A stretch of 59,101 nucleotides of DNA from Pseudomonas sp. MN1F (GCF_009391885.1 NZ_VZII01000034.1:1-59101); one strand, 5' to 3'. Shown: positions 22,465 through 31,046, counted from the first letter of the stretch. The notes: a model not told the origin generated them from the letters alone. Numbers and translations: made by a program.

Positions 22465-23328
22465 GTGGGGCACACAGTCATTCGGCAGCGCAAGGATCGG
22501 TCGGCTTTCAAGCTTCTGCTGATTGCACTGACCATGGGCACCTTGCTGACAGGTTGCTCCAGCACCAGCACGAGCTCCAGCGGTGCGCGCGTGGTCGATC
22601 GAAACACGGCTGCGCCCAAGCGACCGGCAGTGACTTCGGGGCAGTACATCGTCAAGCCTGGCGATACGCTGTTCTCCATCGCCTTCCGCTATGGTTGGGA
22701 CTACAAGGAGCTGGCAGCGCGTAACGGCATTGCTGCGCCGTACACCATCCGCCCGGGCCAGGCTATCCGTTTCAGCAGCGGCTCCAGCGGTAGCAGCACC
22801 GTGGTCTCCAGCCCGTCCTCATCGAGCAGGACAACGGTCATTCGTCGCCCTGCCGGAACACCTATCAGCCCTTCTGAAAACGGCGGAAAGTCGACGCCAA
22901 CAACCCCCGCCACGCCTGCTCCGGTCGTTACCACGGTGCCCGCCGCAGAGCGTGCGGTGGGGAACTGGACATGGCCGGCCAATGGCGTGCTGATTGGAAA
23001 ATTTGCTTCAAACGGTAGTTTGAATAAAGGCATTGATATCGCCGGTGATTTGGGACAGCCTGTTTTTGCTGCGTCTGATGGTGCGGTGGTCTACGCCGGG
23101 AGTGGTTTGAGGGGCTACGGCGAGCTGATCATCATCAAGCACAGCGACACCTACGTCAGTGCCTACGGTCACAACCGCAGGCTGTTGGTTCGGGAGGGGC
23201 AGCAGGTCAAGGCAGGGCAGTCGATTGCTGAAATGGGGTCCACGGGCACAGATCGGGTGAAGCTGCATTTCGAGATTCGCCGCCAGGGCAAACCCGTCGA
23301 TCCGCTCCAGTTCCTGCCACGCCGTTGA
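22465..23328 (+). CDS. nlpD: NlpD-type LysM/LytM lipoprotein
   Basis: Outer-membrane lipoprotein that activates a septal amidase. From GTG 22465 it is 287 residues with lipobox LLTGC (Cys31), a LysM domain (about 60-103, YIVKPGDTLFSIAFRYG), a Ser/Thr/Pro-rich linker, and a C-terminal LytM (M23) domain. The first zinc ligand is lost (NKGIDIAG where peptidases have HxGxD), as expected for a regulator with no peptidase activity. The GTG is chosen because AGGGGA lies at good spacing; ATG 22450 in the same frame is the alternative. In pseudomonads the rpoS promoter usually lies within this gene. Confidence 0.92.
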   Translation: MGHTVIRQRKDRSAFKLLLIALTMGTLLTGCSSTSTSSSGARVVDRNTAAPKRPAVTSGQYIVKPGDTLFSIAFRYGWDYKELAARNGIAAPYTIRPGQAIRFSSGSSGSSTVVSSPSSSSRTTVIRRPAGTPISPSENGGKSTPTTPATPAPVVTTVPAAERAVGNWTWPANGVLIGKFASNGSLNKGIDIAGDLGQPVFAASDGAVVYAGSGLRGYGELIIIKHSDTYVSAYGHNRRLLVREGQQVKAGQSIAEMGSTGTDRVKLHFEIRRQGKPVDPLQFLPRR

Positions 23329-23437
23329 TCGTTGTACCCCGGCCTGTTCCTTGGATGTAGAGGGGACAGGCTCCTGCGCTGCCAGGGAGACAGGCGCCGC
23401 AAGAGTCTGAGTTCGAACTCAGCAAAGGACTATAACA

Positions 23438-24445
23438 ATGGCTCTCAGTAAAGAAGCGCCGGAGTTTGACATCGACGATGACGTCCTCCTCATGGAGACG
23501 GGCATCGTTTTGGAAACGGATGTGGTGTCAGACGAACCTGCTGTACCTTCGGTTCGGACCAGGGCGAAGTCGGGCTCTTCGCTCAAGCAACACAAGTACA
23601 TCGATTACAGTCGGGCGCTCGATGCCACCCAGCTGTATCTCAACGAGATCGGGTTCTCGCCTCTGCTTTCGCCGGAAGAGGAAGTTCACTTTGCGCGCCT
23701 GTCGCAAAAGGGTGATCCTGCCGGCCGCAAACGCATGATCGAAAGCAACCTGCGCCTGGTGGTGAAAATCGCCCGTCGTTACGTCAACCGTGGCCTGTCA
23801 CTGCTCGACCTGATCGAGGAGGGCAACCTGGGGTTGATCCGTGCGGTGGAGAAGTTCGACCCGGAGCGCGGTTTCCGCTTCTCGACCTACGCGACCTGGT
23901 GGATCCGCCAGACCATCGAGCGGGCGATCATGAACCAGACCCGCACGATTCGCCTGCCGATTCACGTGGTCAAGGAGCTCAACGTCTACCTGCGTGCCGC
24001 GCGGGAACTGACCCAGAAGCTCGATCACGAGCCTTCGCCTGAAGAAATCGCCACCCTGCTGGAGAAACCTGTCGCCGAGGTCAAGCGCATGCTGGGCCTG
24101 AACGAGCGCGTGTCTTCGGTGGACGTGTCGCTCGGCCCGGACTCTGACAAGACCCTGCTCGACACCCTGACCGACGACCGCCCGACCGATCCGTGCGAAC
24201 TGCTGCAGGACGATGACCTGTCGCAGAGCATCGATCAGTGGCTGGGTGAGCTGACCGACAAGCAGCGGGAGGTTGTGGTACGCCGCTTCGGCCTGCGTGG
24301 GCATGAGAGCAGCACCCTGGAAGACGTTGGCCTGGAAATCGGCTTGACCCGCGAACGGGTGCGGCAGATCCAGGTGGAGGGGCTCAAGCGCCTGCGCGAG
24401 ATCCTCGAGAAGAACGGGCTTTCCAGCGAGTCGCTGTTCCAGTAA
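23438..24445 (+). CDS. rpoS: Stationary-phase sigma factor RpoS
   Basis: 335-residue group 2 sigma-70 factor that controls the general stress and stationary-phase response. Region 1.2/2 is visible (ATQLYLNEIGFSPLLSPEEE, RFSTYATWWIRQTIERAI), with region 3 and region 4.2 (LTRERVRQIQVEGLKRLRE). Ribosome site AAAGGA precedes ATG 23438. An intrinsic terminator and the small RNA gene rsmZ follow. Confidence 0.97.
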   Translation: MALSKEAPEFDIDDDVLLMETGIVLETDVVSDEPAVPSVRTRAKSGSSLKQHKYIDYSRALDATQLYLNEIGFSPLLSPEEEVHFARLSQKGDPAGRKRMIESNLRLVVKIARRYVNRGLSLLDLIEEGNLGLIRAVEKFDPERGFRFSTYATWWIRQTIERAIMNQTRTIRLPIHVVKELNVYLRAARELTQKLDHEPSPEEIATLLEKPVAEVKRMLGLNERVSSVDVSLGPDSDKTLLDTLTDDRPTDPCELLQDDDLSQSIDQWLGELTDKQREVVVRRFGLRGHESSTLEDVGLEIGLTRERVRQIQVEGLKRLREILEKNGLSSESLFQ

Positions 24446-24467
24446 GCCAGGCTTCACGCTATCTGAA

Positions 24468-24494
24468 GCGCCCCGATGACCTCGGGGCGTTTTT
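24468..24494 (+). terminator. rpoS terminator
   Basis: CGCCCCGA and TCGGGGCG form an 8-bp stem with loop TGACC, followed directly by five Ts. It is a classical intrinsic terminator 23 bases after the rpoS stop. Confidence 0.85.
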
Positions 24495-24570
24495 GTTTGT
24501 GCTTTCTGGGTAAGGCGGTTAGCAATCCGGGGCTGAGCAATGTGTACGGCGCTACCCCTGATGCATGGCG

Positions 24571-24588
24571 TGTAAGCCTTTGCTTACT
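24571..24588 (+). promoter_or_regulatory. GacA upstream activating sequence of rsmZ
   Basis: TGTAAGCCTTTGCTTACT matches the GacA box TGTAAG-N6-CTTACA with one terminal mismatch. It lies about 175 bases before the predicted rsmZ start, the long spacing known for this gene in fluorescent pseudomonads. Phosphorylated GacA is expected to act here. Confidence 0.8.
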
Positions 24589-24726
24589 CTTTTTGTAAGC
24601 CATCTGTGTAACTACCCGTAAATCAACGTCGCTTTCAGATCTGGTTTTTTCCTAACCAACTGAAATATAGATATTTTTTGGCTGTGTGGAAATGTGTCCC
24701 CAGTAACATCCCGAGAGATCTCGCAG

Positions 24727-24754
24727 TTGCCTGCCTCAAGGAACTCGCTAGTAT
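24727..24754 (+). promoter_or_regulatory. rsmZ promoter
   Basis: TTGCCT (24727-24732), a 16-bp spacer and TAGTAT (24749-24754) precede the first RsmZ hairpin by six bases. The elements are in good positions relative to the GacA box upstream and the structured RNA downstream. Confidence 0.6.
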
Positions 24755-24760
24755 TCGAAC

Positions 24761-24893
24761 TGTGCACACGGACATGCACAGGCTTTCAGGGAGAAAGCCA
24801 AGGACGTCGCAAGAAGCGATTTCATCAGGACGATGTTTGGGACAAGCAGGGACTACGGAAAAAATGTGGGCGGGTCAAACCGCCCCTTTTTTT
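24761..24893 (+). ncRNA. rsmZ: RsmZ small regulatory RNA
   Basis: About 133 nt, lying between rpoS and fdxA, the known place of rsmZ. It titrates RsmA/CsrA-family proteins by displaying GGA motifs in hairpin loops. Visible are: hairpin 1, stem TGTGCA/TGCACA with ACGGAC in the loop; hairpin 2, GGCTTT/AAAGCC with loop CAGGGAG; then AAGGACG, a hairpin CATC-AGGAC-GATG, GGGAC, AGGGAC and ACGGA. That makes seven GGA motifs. It ends in a terminator (GGGCGG / CCGCCC then seven Ts, 24868-24893). Ends are predicted, not mapped. It has no open reading frame role. Confidence 0.88.
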
Positions 24894-24907
24894 GCCCGCA
24901 GAAAATG

Positions 24908-24935
24908 AAAAAAGGCCCGTTGCGGGCCTTTTTCG
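24908..24935 (-). terminator. fdxA terminator
   Basis: GGCCCG and CGGGCC form a stem with a three-base loop, flanked by A6 on one side and T5 on the other. On the minus strand it lies 12 bases beyond the fdxA stop with a U run; on the plus strand it could back up the rsmZ terminator. Confidence 0.75.
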
Positions 24936-24946
24936 TGTCCGGGCGC

Positions 24947-25270
24947 TTAGCGCTCCAGGTCGGCGATCTTGCCGGTCTTGCCGTCCCACTCTTCAGCGTC
25001 GGGCAGGGCGTCCTTACGCTCGGTGATGTTTGGCCAGACTTCTGCCAGCTCGGCGTTGAGCTCGATGAAGTTTTCCATGCCTGCGGGGACCTCGTCTTCC
25101 GAGAAGATCGCCTGGGCCGGGCACTCAGGCTCGCACAGTGCACAGTCGATGCACTCGTCCGGGTGAATCACCAGGAAGTTCGGGCCTTCGTAGAAGCAGT
25201 CCACCGGACAGACTTCCACGCAGTCGGTGTATTTGCATTTGATGCAGTTGTCGGTGACGACGAAGGTCAT
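24947..25270 (-). CDS. fdxA: 7Fe ferredoxin FdxA
   Basis: 107-residue ferredoxin with one [3Fe-4S] and one [4Fe-4S] cluster. The N-terminal half holds the Cys motifs (CIKCKYTDCVEVCPVDC and CIDCALCEPECP), and the C-terminal extension is typical of the Azotobacter FdI-like family. Electron partner unknown. It is convergent with rsmZ and downstream of mutS on the same strand. Confidence 0.94.
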   Translation of the reverse strand: MTFVVTDNCIKCKYTDCVEVCPVDCFYEGPNFLVIHPDECIDCALCEPECPAQAIFSEDEVPAGMENFIELNAELAEVWPNITERKDALPDAEEWDGKTGKIADLER

Positions 25271-25410
25271 TTCTAGTTCTCTCCTCAGGCGACGGCGGCG
25301 GCCCTTCCTCTCGGGGCCGCGCGGTTTACGGGCATGTGGCTGCAGGCCAGGCTAATAACCTGCAGCACCAGCAAACCGCGGCGGATTCTACCAGCTTGTA
25401 GTGGGCGCCG

Positions 25411-27996
25411 TTATAACAGGTTCTTTAGTTGATATAGCATTTCGATAGCTTGACGCGGGGTCATGTCATCCAGGTCCAGCTTGCCCAGCTTCTCGATGGC
25501 CGGGTGTGGCAGGCTGGCGAACAGGTCGCTCTGGTGCGGGACTTGCGGCTCGTCCTTGGCCTTTTTCGTTACCGGTGCTTCATGGGGCAGGCTGGTGGTT
25601 TCCAGCCGGCCCAGGTGCTCGCGTGCGCGCAGGATCACTGGCGCCGGCACGCCCGCCAGCTGCGCCACGGCCAGGCCGTAGCTCTGGCTGGCCGGGCCAG
25701 GCAGCACGTGGTGCAGGAAGACGATACGTTCGTTGTGCTCGGTGGCATTCAGGTGCACGTTGGCCACCAGCGGTTCACTCTCCGGCAGCACGGTCAGCTC
25801 GAAGTAGTGGGTGGCGAACAAGGTGTAGGCACGCAGCTGGGCCAGGCGCTCGGCTGCGGCCCAGGCCAGCGACAGGCCGTCGAAGGTACTGGTGCCGCGG
25901 CCGACTTCGTCCATCAGCACCAGGCTGCGGTCGGTGGCGTTGTGCAGGATATTGGCGGTTTCGCTCATCTCGACCATGAAGGTCGAACGCCCGCCGGCCA
26001 GGTCGTCGCTGGAGCCGATACGGGTGAAGATGCGGTCGACCAGCGACAGCTCGCAGCTGGCGGCCGGGACGAAGCTGCCGATGTGCGCCATCAGCACGAT
26101 CAGGGCGGTCTGGCGCATGTAGGTGGACTTACCGCCCATGTTCGGGCCGGTGATGATCAGCATGCGCGTGTTGTTGTCCAGGCCCAGGTCGTTGGCCACG
26201 AACGGTGTGGTCAGCACCTGCTCGACTACCGGGTGGCGGCCCTGCTCGATGCGCAGGCACGGCTCGTCGGTGAAGCGCGGGCAGTTCAGGTCGAGGGTCA
26301 GCGCACGCTCGGCGAGGTTGCTCAGCACGTCGATCTCGGCCAGCGCGGCGGCGCTGTCCTGCAGCGGAGCCAGGTGGCTGATCAGGGTTTCCAGCAGCGC
26401 GTCGTAGAGCATCTTCTCGCGCGCCAGGGCGCGGCTCTTGGCCGACAGCGCCTTGTCCTCGAAGGCCTTGAGCTCGGGCGTGATGAAACGCTCGGCGCCC
26501 TTGAGGGTCTGGCGGCGGATATAGTCGCCCGGCGCCTGCTCGGCCTGCTTGGTCGGCAGCTCGATGAAGTAGCCGTGCACACGGTTGTAGCCGACCTTGA
26601 GGTTGGCCAGGCCGGTGCGGGCCTTCTCGCGGGTTTCGAGGTCGATGAGGAACTGGCCGGCGTTCTCGCTGATCGCCAGCAGCTCGTCCAGCTCGCTGTC
26701 GTAGCCGGCCTTGAGCACGCCGCCGTCGCGGATGACCGCTGGCGGGTTGTCGATGATTGCGCGCTCCAGCAGGCTGGCCAGCTCCGGGTAGGTACCGGTA
26801 ATGGCGGCCAGGCGTGCCAGGTGCGGTGCTTCCAGCTCGCTCATGGCGTTCTGCAGCTCGGGCAGGGCGCCGAGGGCATCGCGCAGGCGCGCCAGGTCAC
26901 GCGGGCGCGCATTGCGCAGGCCGATACGGGCGAGGATGCGCTCGATATCGCCGATTTCCTTGAGTTGCGGCTGCAGCTTTTCGAAGCGGTAGCCGTCAAG
27001 CAGGCAGCGGATCGAGTCCTGGCGTGCCTGCAGCACCTTGAGGTCGCGCAGCGGGCGGTTCAGCCAGCGGGTCAGCAGGCGGCTGGCCATGGCCGTCTGG
27101 CAGCGGTCGATCACCGATTGCAGGGTGTTGTCGCGGCCACCGGCCAGGTTGACGTCCAGTTCCAGGTTACGGCGGCTGGCGCCGTCGAGGATCACCGTGT
27201 CGTCCAGGCGTTCGTGGCGCAGGCTGCGCAGGTGCGGCAGGGCCGTGCGCTGGGTTTCCTTGGCATAGGTCAGCAGGCAGCCGGCGGCGCCGATGGCCAG
27301 GGTCAGCTTGTCACAGCCAAAGCCCTTGAGGTCCTTGGTCGCGAACTGCTGGCACAGGGCCTTGCGTGCCGAATCGCGGTCGAAGTCCCACGGCGCGCGG
27401 CGCCGGGCACCCGGGCGCTTCTCGGCGGGGAGGTCGCGCGGCCAGTCGTCGGGGATCAGCAGCTCTACCGGGTTCAGGCGCTCGAGTTCGGCCAGCAGGT
27501 TTTCCCAGCCTTTGATCTCCTGCACGCTGAAGTTGCCGCTGGTGATGTCCAGCACCGCCAGGCCGAACAGGCGTTCGTCGCCGAGCAGGGCGGCGATCAG
27601 GTTGTCGCGGCGCTCGTCGAGCAGGGCCTCGTCACTGACCGTGCCGGGGGTGATGATGCGCACAACCTGGCGTTCCACCGGGCCCTTGCTGGTGGCCGGG
27701 TCGCCGATCTGCTCGCAGATCACCACCGACTCGCCAAGCTTGACCAGCTTGGCCAGGTAGCCCTCCAGCGAATGGAATGGAATGCCGCACATGGGGATCG
27801 ACTGGCCGGCCGACTGACCGCGCGCGGTCAGGGTGATGTCCAGCAGTTTCGCGGCTTTCTTCGCATCTTCGTAGAAGATCTCGTAGAAGTCGCCCATGCG
27901 GTAGAACATCAGCTGGTCCGGGTGCTGGTTTTTCAGCTTCCAGTACTGCTGCATCATTGGTGTGTGTGCGGAAAAATCGGAGATTGCTTTGTTCAT
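25411..27996 (-). CDS. mutS: DNA mismatch repair protein MutS
   Basis: Recognises mismatches and small loops and starts methyl-independent or MutL-dependent repair. From ATG 27996 it has 861 residues. The mismatch-reading F-x-E motif is in MGDFYEIFYEDA near the N-terminus. The ABC ATPase has GPNMGGKSTYMRQ (Walker A), the signature region STFMVEMSETA, and VLMDEVGRGTSTFDG (Walker B). The frame runs open 40 codons further upstream, but relatives start at or near this ATG. The prophage-type region begins just upstream of it. Confidence 0.96.
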   Translation of the reverse strand: MNKAISDFSAHTPMMQQYWKLKNQHPDQLMFYRMGDFYEIFYEDAKKAAKLLDITLTARGQSAGQSIPMCGIPFHSLEGYLAKLVKLGESVVICEQIGDPATSKGPVERQVVRIITPGTVSDEALLDERRDNLIAALLGDERLFGLAVLDITSGNFSVQEIKGWENLLAELERLNPVELLIPDDWPRDLPAEKRPGARRRAPWDFDRDSARKALCQQFATKDLKGFGCDKLTLAIGAAGCLLTYAKETQRTALPHLRSLRHERLDDTVILDGASRRNLELDVNLAGGRDNTLQSVIDRCQTAMASRLLTRWLNRPLRDLKVLQARQDSIRCLLDGYRFEKLQPQLKEIGDIERILARIGLRNARPRDLARLRDALGALPELQNAMSELEAPHLARLAAITGTYPELASLLERAIIDNPPAVIRDGGVLKAGYDSELDELLAISENAGQFLIDLETREKARTGLANLKVGYNRVHGYFIELPTKQAEQAPGDYIRRQTLKGAERFITPELKAFEDKALSAKSRALAREKMLYDALLETLISHLAPLQDSAAALAEIDVLSNLAERALTLDLNCPRFTDEPCLRIEQGRHPVVEQVLTTPFVANDLGLDNNTRMLIITGPNMGGKSTYMRQTALIVLMAHIGSFVPAASCELSLVDRIFTRIGSSDDLAGGRSTFMVEMSETANILHNATDRSLVLMDEVGRGTSTFDGLSLAWAAAERLAQLRAYTLFATHYFELTVLPESEPLVANVHLNATEHNERIVFLHHVLPGPASQSYGLAVAQLAGVPAPVILRAREHLGRLETTSLPHEAPVTKKAKDEPQVPHQSDLFASLPHPAIEKLGKLDLDDMTPRQAIEMLYQLKNLL

Positions 27997-28402
27997 CAAT
28001 GGCTTAGGCGTTCTGAAGGTCAAGCGCTGGGGCAAATTTGGGGCATTCACTACCATCTGTCTGCCCTTGGCCGCTAAGCCAGTCCAGCGGTGGTCCAAAG
28101 CTGCACAGGGTAACACGTGGTAGTCGGACTGTGAGTGGTAATGACTCGATGGGCGGTGGAGTGATGCAGAGTTTTCTGTTTGACGTTGGGCTTGACTGCT
28201 GGCTTAATGCCCGACATGCCTCTCTCCACATTGCTCTCGCCTCAGGCCCACCCATCAGCGGCTTTACAAAGCCGCTGATGGGTGGGCCTGAGGCTCGTAA
28301 CACCCCAGCGTATTTTCAGATTTCGTTTACACTTCACCTTAAGCAGTGCTAGCTAGGTGATGTGTGACCCGCTGATCAGGACGATCAGCGCCAGGAGGAT
28401 TC
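27997..28402. other. 406-bp gap between mutS and the first cargo gene
   Basis: No gene can be supported here. The stretch contains the mutS upstream region, the large palindrome at 28239-28294, and at its right end a strong ribosome site (AGGAGG, 28393-28398) for the next gene. The junction between chromosome and element is probably inside this gap, but no attachment core can be named because the right end is outside the window. Confidence 0.5.
28239..28294. repeat. Perfect palindrome with 27-bp arms and a two-base centre
   Basis: Left arm 28239-28265 (starts GCCTCAGGCCCACC) and right arm 28268-28294 are exact reverse complements, separated only by AC. No T tract follows on either strand, so it is not an ordinary intrinsic terminator. 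It lies at the boundary between conserved mutS and the accessory region. It could be a recombination or attachment site, a cruciform, or an RNA stem between divergent transcripts. Confidence 0.85.
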
Positions 28403-29188
28403 ATGCCTGTTCAGCTCACGATTGCCCACGACATAACCGATCAGATCAATATTCTTGCAGGCCGCGAGAAGCCATCTGAAATGGAGTTGGCACGCGTCAA
28501 AAGAGAGATTGAGAAGGTAAAGAACGCTGACGCTGCTCAGTATTATATGCTCCTTGGTATGTTTTATTCGGTGGTGGGGGATGAGGCTGAGTCGAGAAGT
28601 AATCACGAGCGGTCGTTGCGACTGAATTCGGAGATTATTTTTCTTGAGAATTACGCTTTTTCCTTGAAACGCCTTGGTGCTGGACTTGAGGCGTTAGAGT
28701 TACTTCTTCGTGCATTTGAGCAAGCACCCACGGATCAGGTTTTAGAAGAGGTAGCGCAAGCCATGATTTATTCTGGTGATTTTGTTGAGTTCGAGCGTGT
28801 AATTCAGCGCTTTGATAAAGCTAATCCTGGCAGGCAAGCGAATTCCGTGCGGTCGGTTCGTTATATTGCGACTGCCGTAGAGCGTTTTGCTAGAGCGAAG
28901 GTTTCTATTGAGGATTTCAAGCTCAGCATGGCGCTAGTTAGAGCAGTGTTGTCGCGGAAAGGCTTGGTTAATGGTATTGAAACCATGACCTTCAGTTCAG
29001 GTACTTTTGATGAAGTGCCTCACGTTGATGTTGTTCTCCGCGTCAAGACGTCGTCTAGTGACATTCTTTTTGATCTTAATGAAGAGATCGCTGACGCGAT
29101 GGCGAGCTCTGAAGACATAGAAGCATGGAATCGACTAGTCTTCACCGTGTGTGATCATGTTGCCCCTGCAGAGAGCGAAGTAGCTTAA
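28403..29188 (+). CDS. TPR-like cargo protein, function unknown
   Basis: 261 residues. Roughly residues 45-135 are helical repeats of tetratricopeptide type (YYMLLGMFYSVVGDEAES, then ENYAFSLKRLGAGLEALELL, then QVLEEVAQAMIYSGDF), which suggests a protein-binding solenoid. The C-terminal part (about 160-250) is mixed and not recognised. There is no signal peptide or membrane segment. An ideal AGGAGG precedes ATG 28403. The next gene, HEPN-like, starts 16 bases later, so the two very likely form one operon. Base composition is visibly AT-richer than mutS, indicating transfer. I infer a partner or sensor role for the HEPN protein; nothing proves it. Confidence 0.75.
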   Translation: MPVQLTIAHDITDQINILAGREKPSEMELARVKREIEKVKNADAAQYYMLLGMFYSVVGDEAESRSNHERSLRLNSEIIFLENYAFSLKRLGAGLEALELLLRAFEQAPTDQVLEEVAQAMIYSGDFVEFERVIQRFDKANPGRQANSVRSVRYIATAVERFARAKVSIEDFKLSMALVRAVLSRKGLVNGIETMTFSSGTFDEVPHVDVVLRVKTSSSDILFDLNEEIADAMASSEDIEAWNRLVFTVCDHVAPAESEVA

Positions 29189-29204
29189 GGAAAGGCCCGC
29201 GAAT

Positions 29205-29609
29205 ATGGCTATTTGTTACAAGGACTTTATGAGCTATGCGACCTCGGCAATTGAGGCTGAAGGTTGTGAGTTTAGCCATCGTAATTCAATGTCCCGCTCC
29301 TATTATGCTGTTTATCATGCGGCGCTGGCGTACGGCGATACTGTGAGTGTGCCTCCGGTTAGCGATTTTTCAGGCCCTACTCATCGGAAACTGTCGAAGT
29401 TCTTCGAAGATAGTATGAATGCTGATAAGCAGCTACGCATGAGACTGCGTCGACTTGGTTATCAGCTTAAACAACTGCATCAGGGGCGCTGTGATGCAGA
29501 TTACGATATGGCTGAGACCATCACAGTTCTCCGGGCGCGTGATCATTTTGCGCGCTGTCAAAAGCGGCTTGAGGAGTTCGAGGAGTTGCTTTCCTCTGTA
29601 GCTGCTTGA
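29205..29609 (+). CDS. HEPN-like domain protein, possible RNase or RNA-binding
   Basis: 134 residues, all predicted helical. The segment SRSYYAVYHAALAY resembles the core helix of HEPN proteins (the R-x-YYA-x-xHAA pattern). It contains Arg31-X6-His38, which fits the R-X4-6-H motif of HEPN ribonucleases. The C-terminal helices are basic and acidic in alternation (RMRLRRLGYQLKQLHQGR). AAGGAAAGG is the ribosome site. It is coupled to the TPR-like gene upstream. HEPN proteins are frequent in toxin-antitoxin and phage-defence loci; whether this one is catalytic is inference. Confidence 0.65.
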   Translation: MAICYKDFMSYATSAIEAEGCEFSHRNSMSRSYYAVYHAALAYGDTVSVPPVSDFSGPTHRKLSKFFEDSMNADKQLRMRLRRLGYQLKQLHQGRCDADYDMAETITVLRARDHFARCQKRLEEFEELLSSVAA

Positions 29610-29798
29610 GTCTGGCTTGAGTCTCCTCCAGCTTTTTTCCAGGCTATATAGATATTCGCTGAAAATCCCTCAAGCCTTTAAACATGTCGCCTGACTTTGA
29701 GGGCTATTGTTCGCGTTGTAGGTAACACGAACGGCTCTTTAGCCATTCATCCAATGGACTTCTAAATCCATTTTCGAACTTTTCTAAAGGCCGCAGCG

Positions 29799-31046
29799 AT
29801 GAAGAAAAGCTTCCCAGGGCATTTTGCGAATGAGCCCGATGATCTGAAACGTTTGTGGGAAGACAGCGTGATTGCGCTGGATGCGAATGTTCTTCTCAAT
29901 ATGTATCGCTATTCCGAAGGCACTAGGCGAGAGTTCCTAGGGGTGTTTGAAAAGCTAAAGGATCGCTTGTGGATCTCGCATCAGGTAGCTAAAGAGTATT
30001 TAAAAAATAGGCTGAAGGTAATTAGCGATCAAGCTAAAACTTATGATGCCGCTATTAAAGGTTTATTAGAGCTCAGGGAAAAGTTTGAAGATCCTAAGCA
30101 GCATCCCTTTGTTAGTCCTGAAGTGTTGGGGGACTGTACTCGATCTTTTGACTTGATTATTGGTGAGCTGCGCGCAAATAAAGGTCATCACGACAAGAAG
30201 ATCAATGATGATGATGTCAAGGAGGCCGTAGCTCAAATATTTGACGGCAAGGTCGGAAAGCCCTATCAAGATGAAGAGCTTGAAAAGCTAATTGTGTCTG
30301 GCGCGGAAAGATATCTTAACAAGATTCCGCCTGGATATAAGGATGCAGATAAGAAGGGCGGCCAGTCGTTGGAAGAGCGGTTATCGCCGTATGGTGATTA
30401 CATCGGCTGGAGACAATTGTTGGATAAGGCTCTCAGTGATAATTGTAATGTCATTTTTGTCACTGGTGATAACAAGGAAGATTGGTGGCTTCATCAAAGT
30501 GGTCGTACGATTGGCCCCCAGCCGGCTTTGATAGAAGAGTTTGTTGGGCTCACGACTCGACGATTTTACATGTATTCACCGGATGGATTCCTTCAGCAGG
30601 CGGGCAGCTTCCTCCGTAAAGAAGTGTCCACCCAGGCGATGGAAGAGGCGAGGCGAGTTGGGGAAGAGGAAGTGGTTTTGGCTACTGAGTCCAAGGCTGA
30701 CTCCAAGTTGTTTGCTACCTGGTTCAATCAAAGTAGAAAACTTTCGTCCGCTCTTGGCCTCAAAACTACCCAAGTAGCAATGCCCCACATTTCAACGTTG
30801 CATGGGGATAGTTTGTCGTCCAGTATAACTTCGCTTAGCCATAGGCTGGAAGCCTTGCAATGGCGTGTGGTACAACTCGAGGCTGAGACAGCGCAGCGTT
30901 TGATTGGTGATCCGAGTGAAGAGTTTTCGCACCTCGATAACGCCCTAGTAGAGCGTCACTTAGATGAGGTGCGTTTAGAATTACAAGAAACAAAACAGAT
31001 GATCGATGCTCTCAAGGTTATCCAGGCGAGCTCCGATAACGGTTAG
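29799..31046 (+). CDS. PIN_8-type nuclease-domain protein
   Basis: 415 residues. The N-terminal ~255 residues show PIN-fold signatures: ALDANVLLNMYRYSE (Asp28), HQVAKEYLKNR (Glu66), PPGYKDADK, SPYGDYIGWRQLLDKA (Asp200) and FVTGDNKEDWW (Asp224, Asp228). These are the acidic metal-binding residues expected of an active nuclease. The remainder is a helical tail with a likely coiled coil at about 355-410. It has its own leader of 190 bases after the HEPN gene. Its 3' end overlaps the convergent integrase gene by 29 bases. Composition is AT-rich like the two genes upstream. I read it as cargo, possibly defensive; its target is unknown. Confidence 0.75.
   Translation: MKKSFPGHFANEPDDLKRLWEDSVIALDANVLLNMYRYSEGTRREFLGVFEKLKDRLWISHQVAKEYLKNRLKVISDQAKTYDAAIKGLLELREKFEDPKQHPFVSPEVLGDCTRSFDLIIGELRANKGHHDKKINDDDVKEAVAQIFDGKVGKPYQDEELEKLIVSGAERYLNKIPPGYKDADKKGGQSLEERLSPYGDYIGWRQLLDKALSDNCNVIFVTGDNKEDWWLHQSGRTIGPQPALIEEFVGLTTRRFYMYSPDGFLQQAGSFLRKEVSTQAMEEARRVGEEEVVLATESKADSKLFATWFNQSRKLSSALGLKTTQVAMPHISTLHGDSLSSSITSLSHRLEALQWRVVQLEAETAQRLIGDPSEEFSHLDNALVERHLDEVRLELQETKQMIDALKVIQASSDNG

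Noticed and set aside
25450..28077. 875-codon open frame on the plus strand opposite mutS
   Set aside because: A shadow of the mutS codons; composition (Gln, Val, Ala, Asp, His rich) is typical of an antisense frame.
28239..28294. The palindrome as an intrinsic terminator for mutS-region transcripts
   Set aside because: No T tract on either strand and a two-base loop; other roles fit better.
28004..28303. Short minus-strand frame running through the large palindrome
   Set aside because: Its N-terminal part is just the palindrome read as protein, and it overlaps the mutS upstream region without a start signal.
29709..29732. Imperfect inverted repeat GTTCGCGTT/AACACGAAC before the PIN gene as an antitoxin-type operator
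   Set aside because: One mismatch in nine and no DNA-binding protein in the three-gene cluster; too weak to claim.
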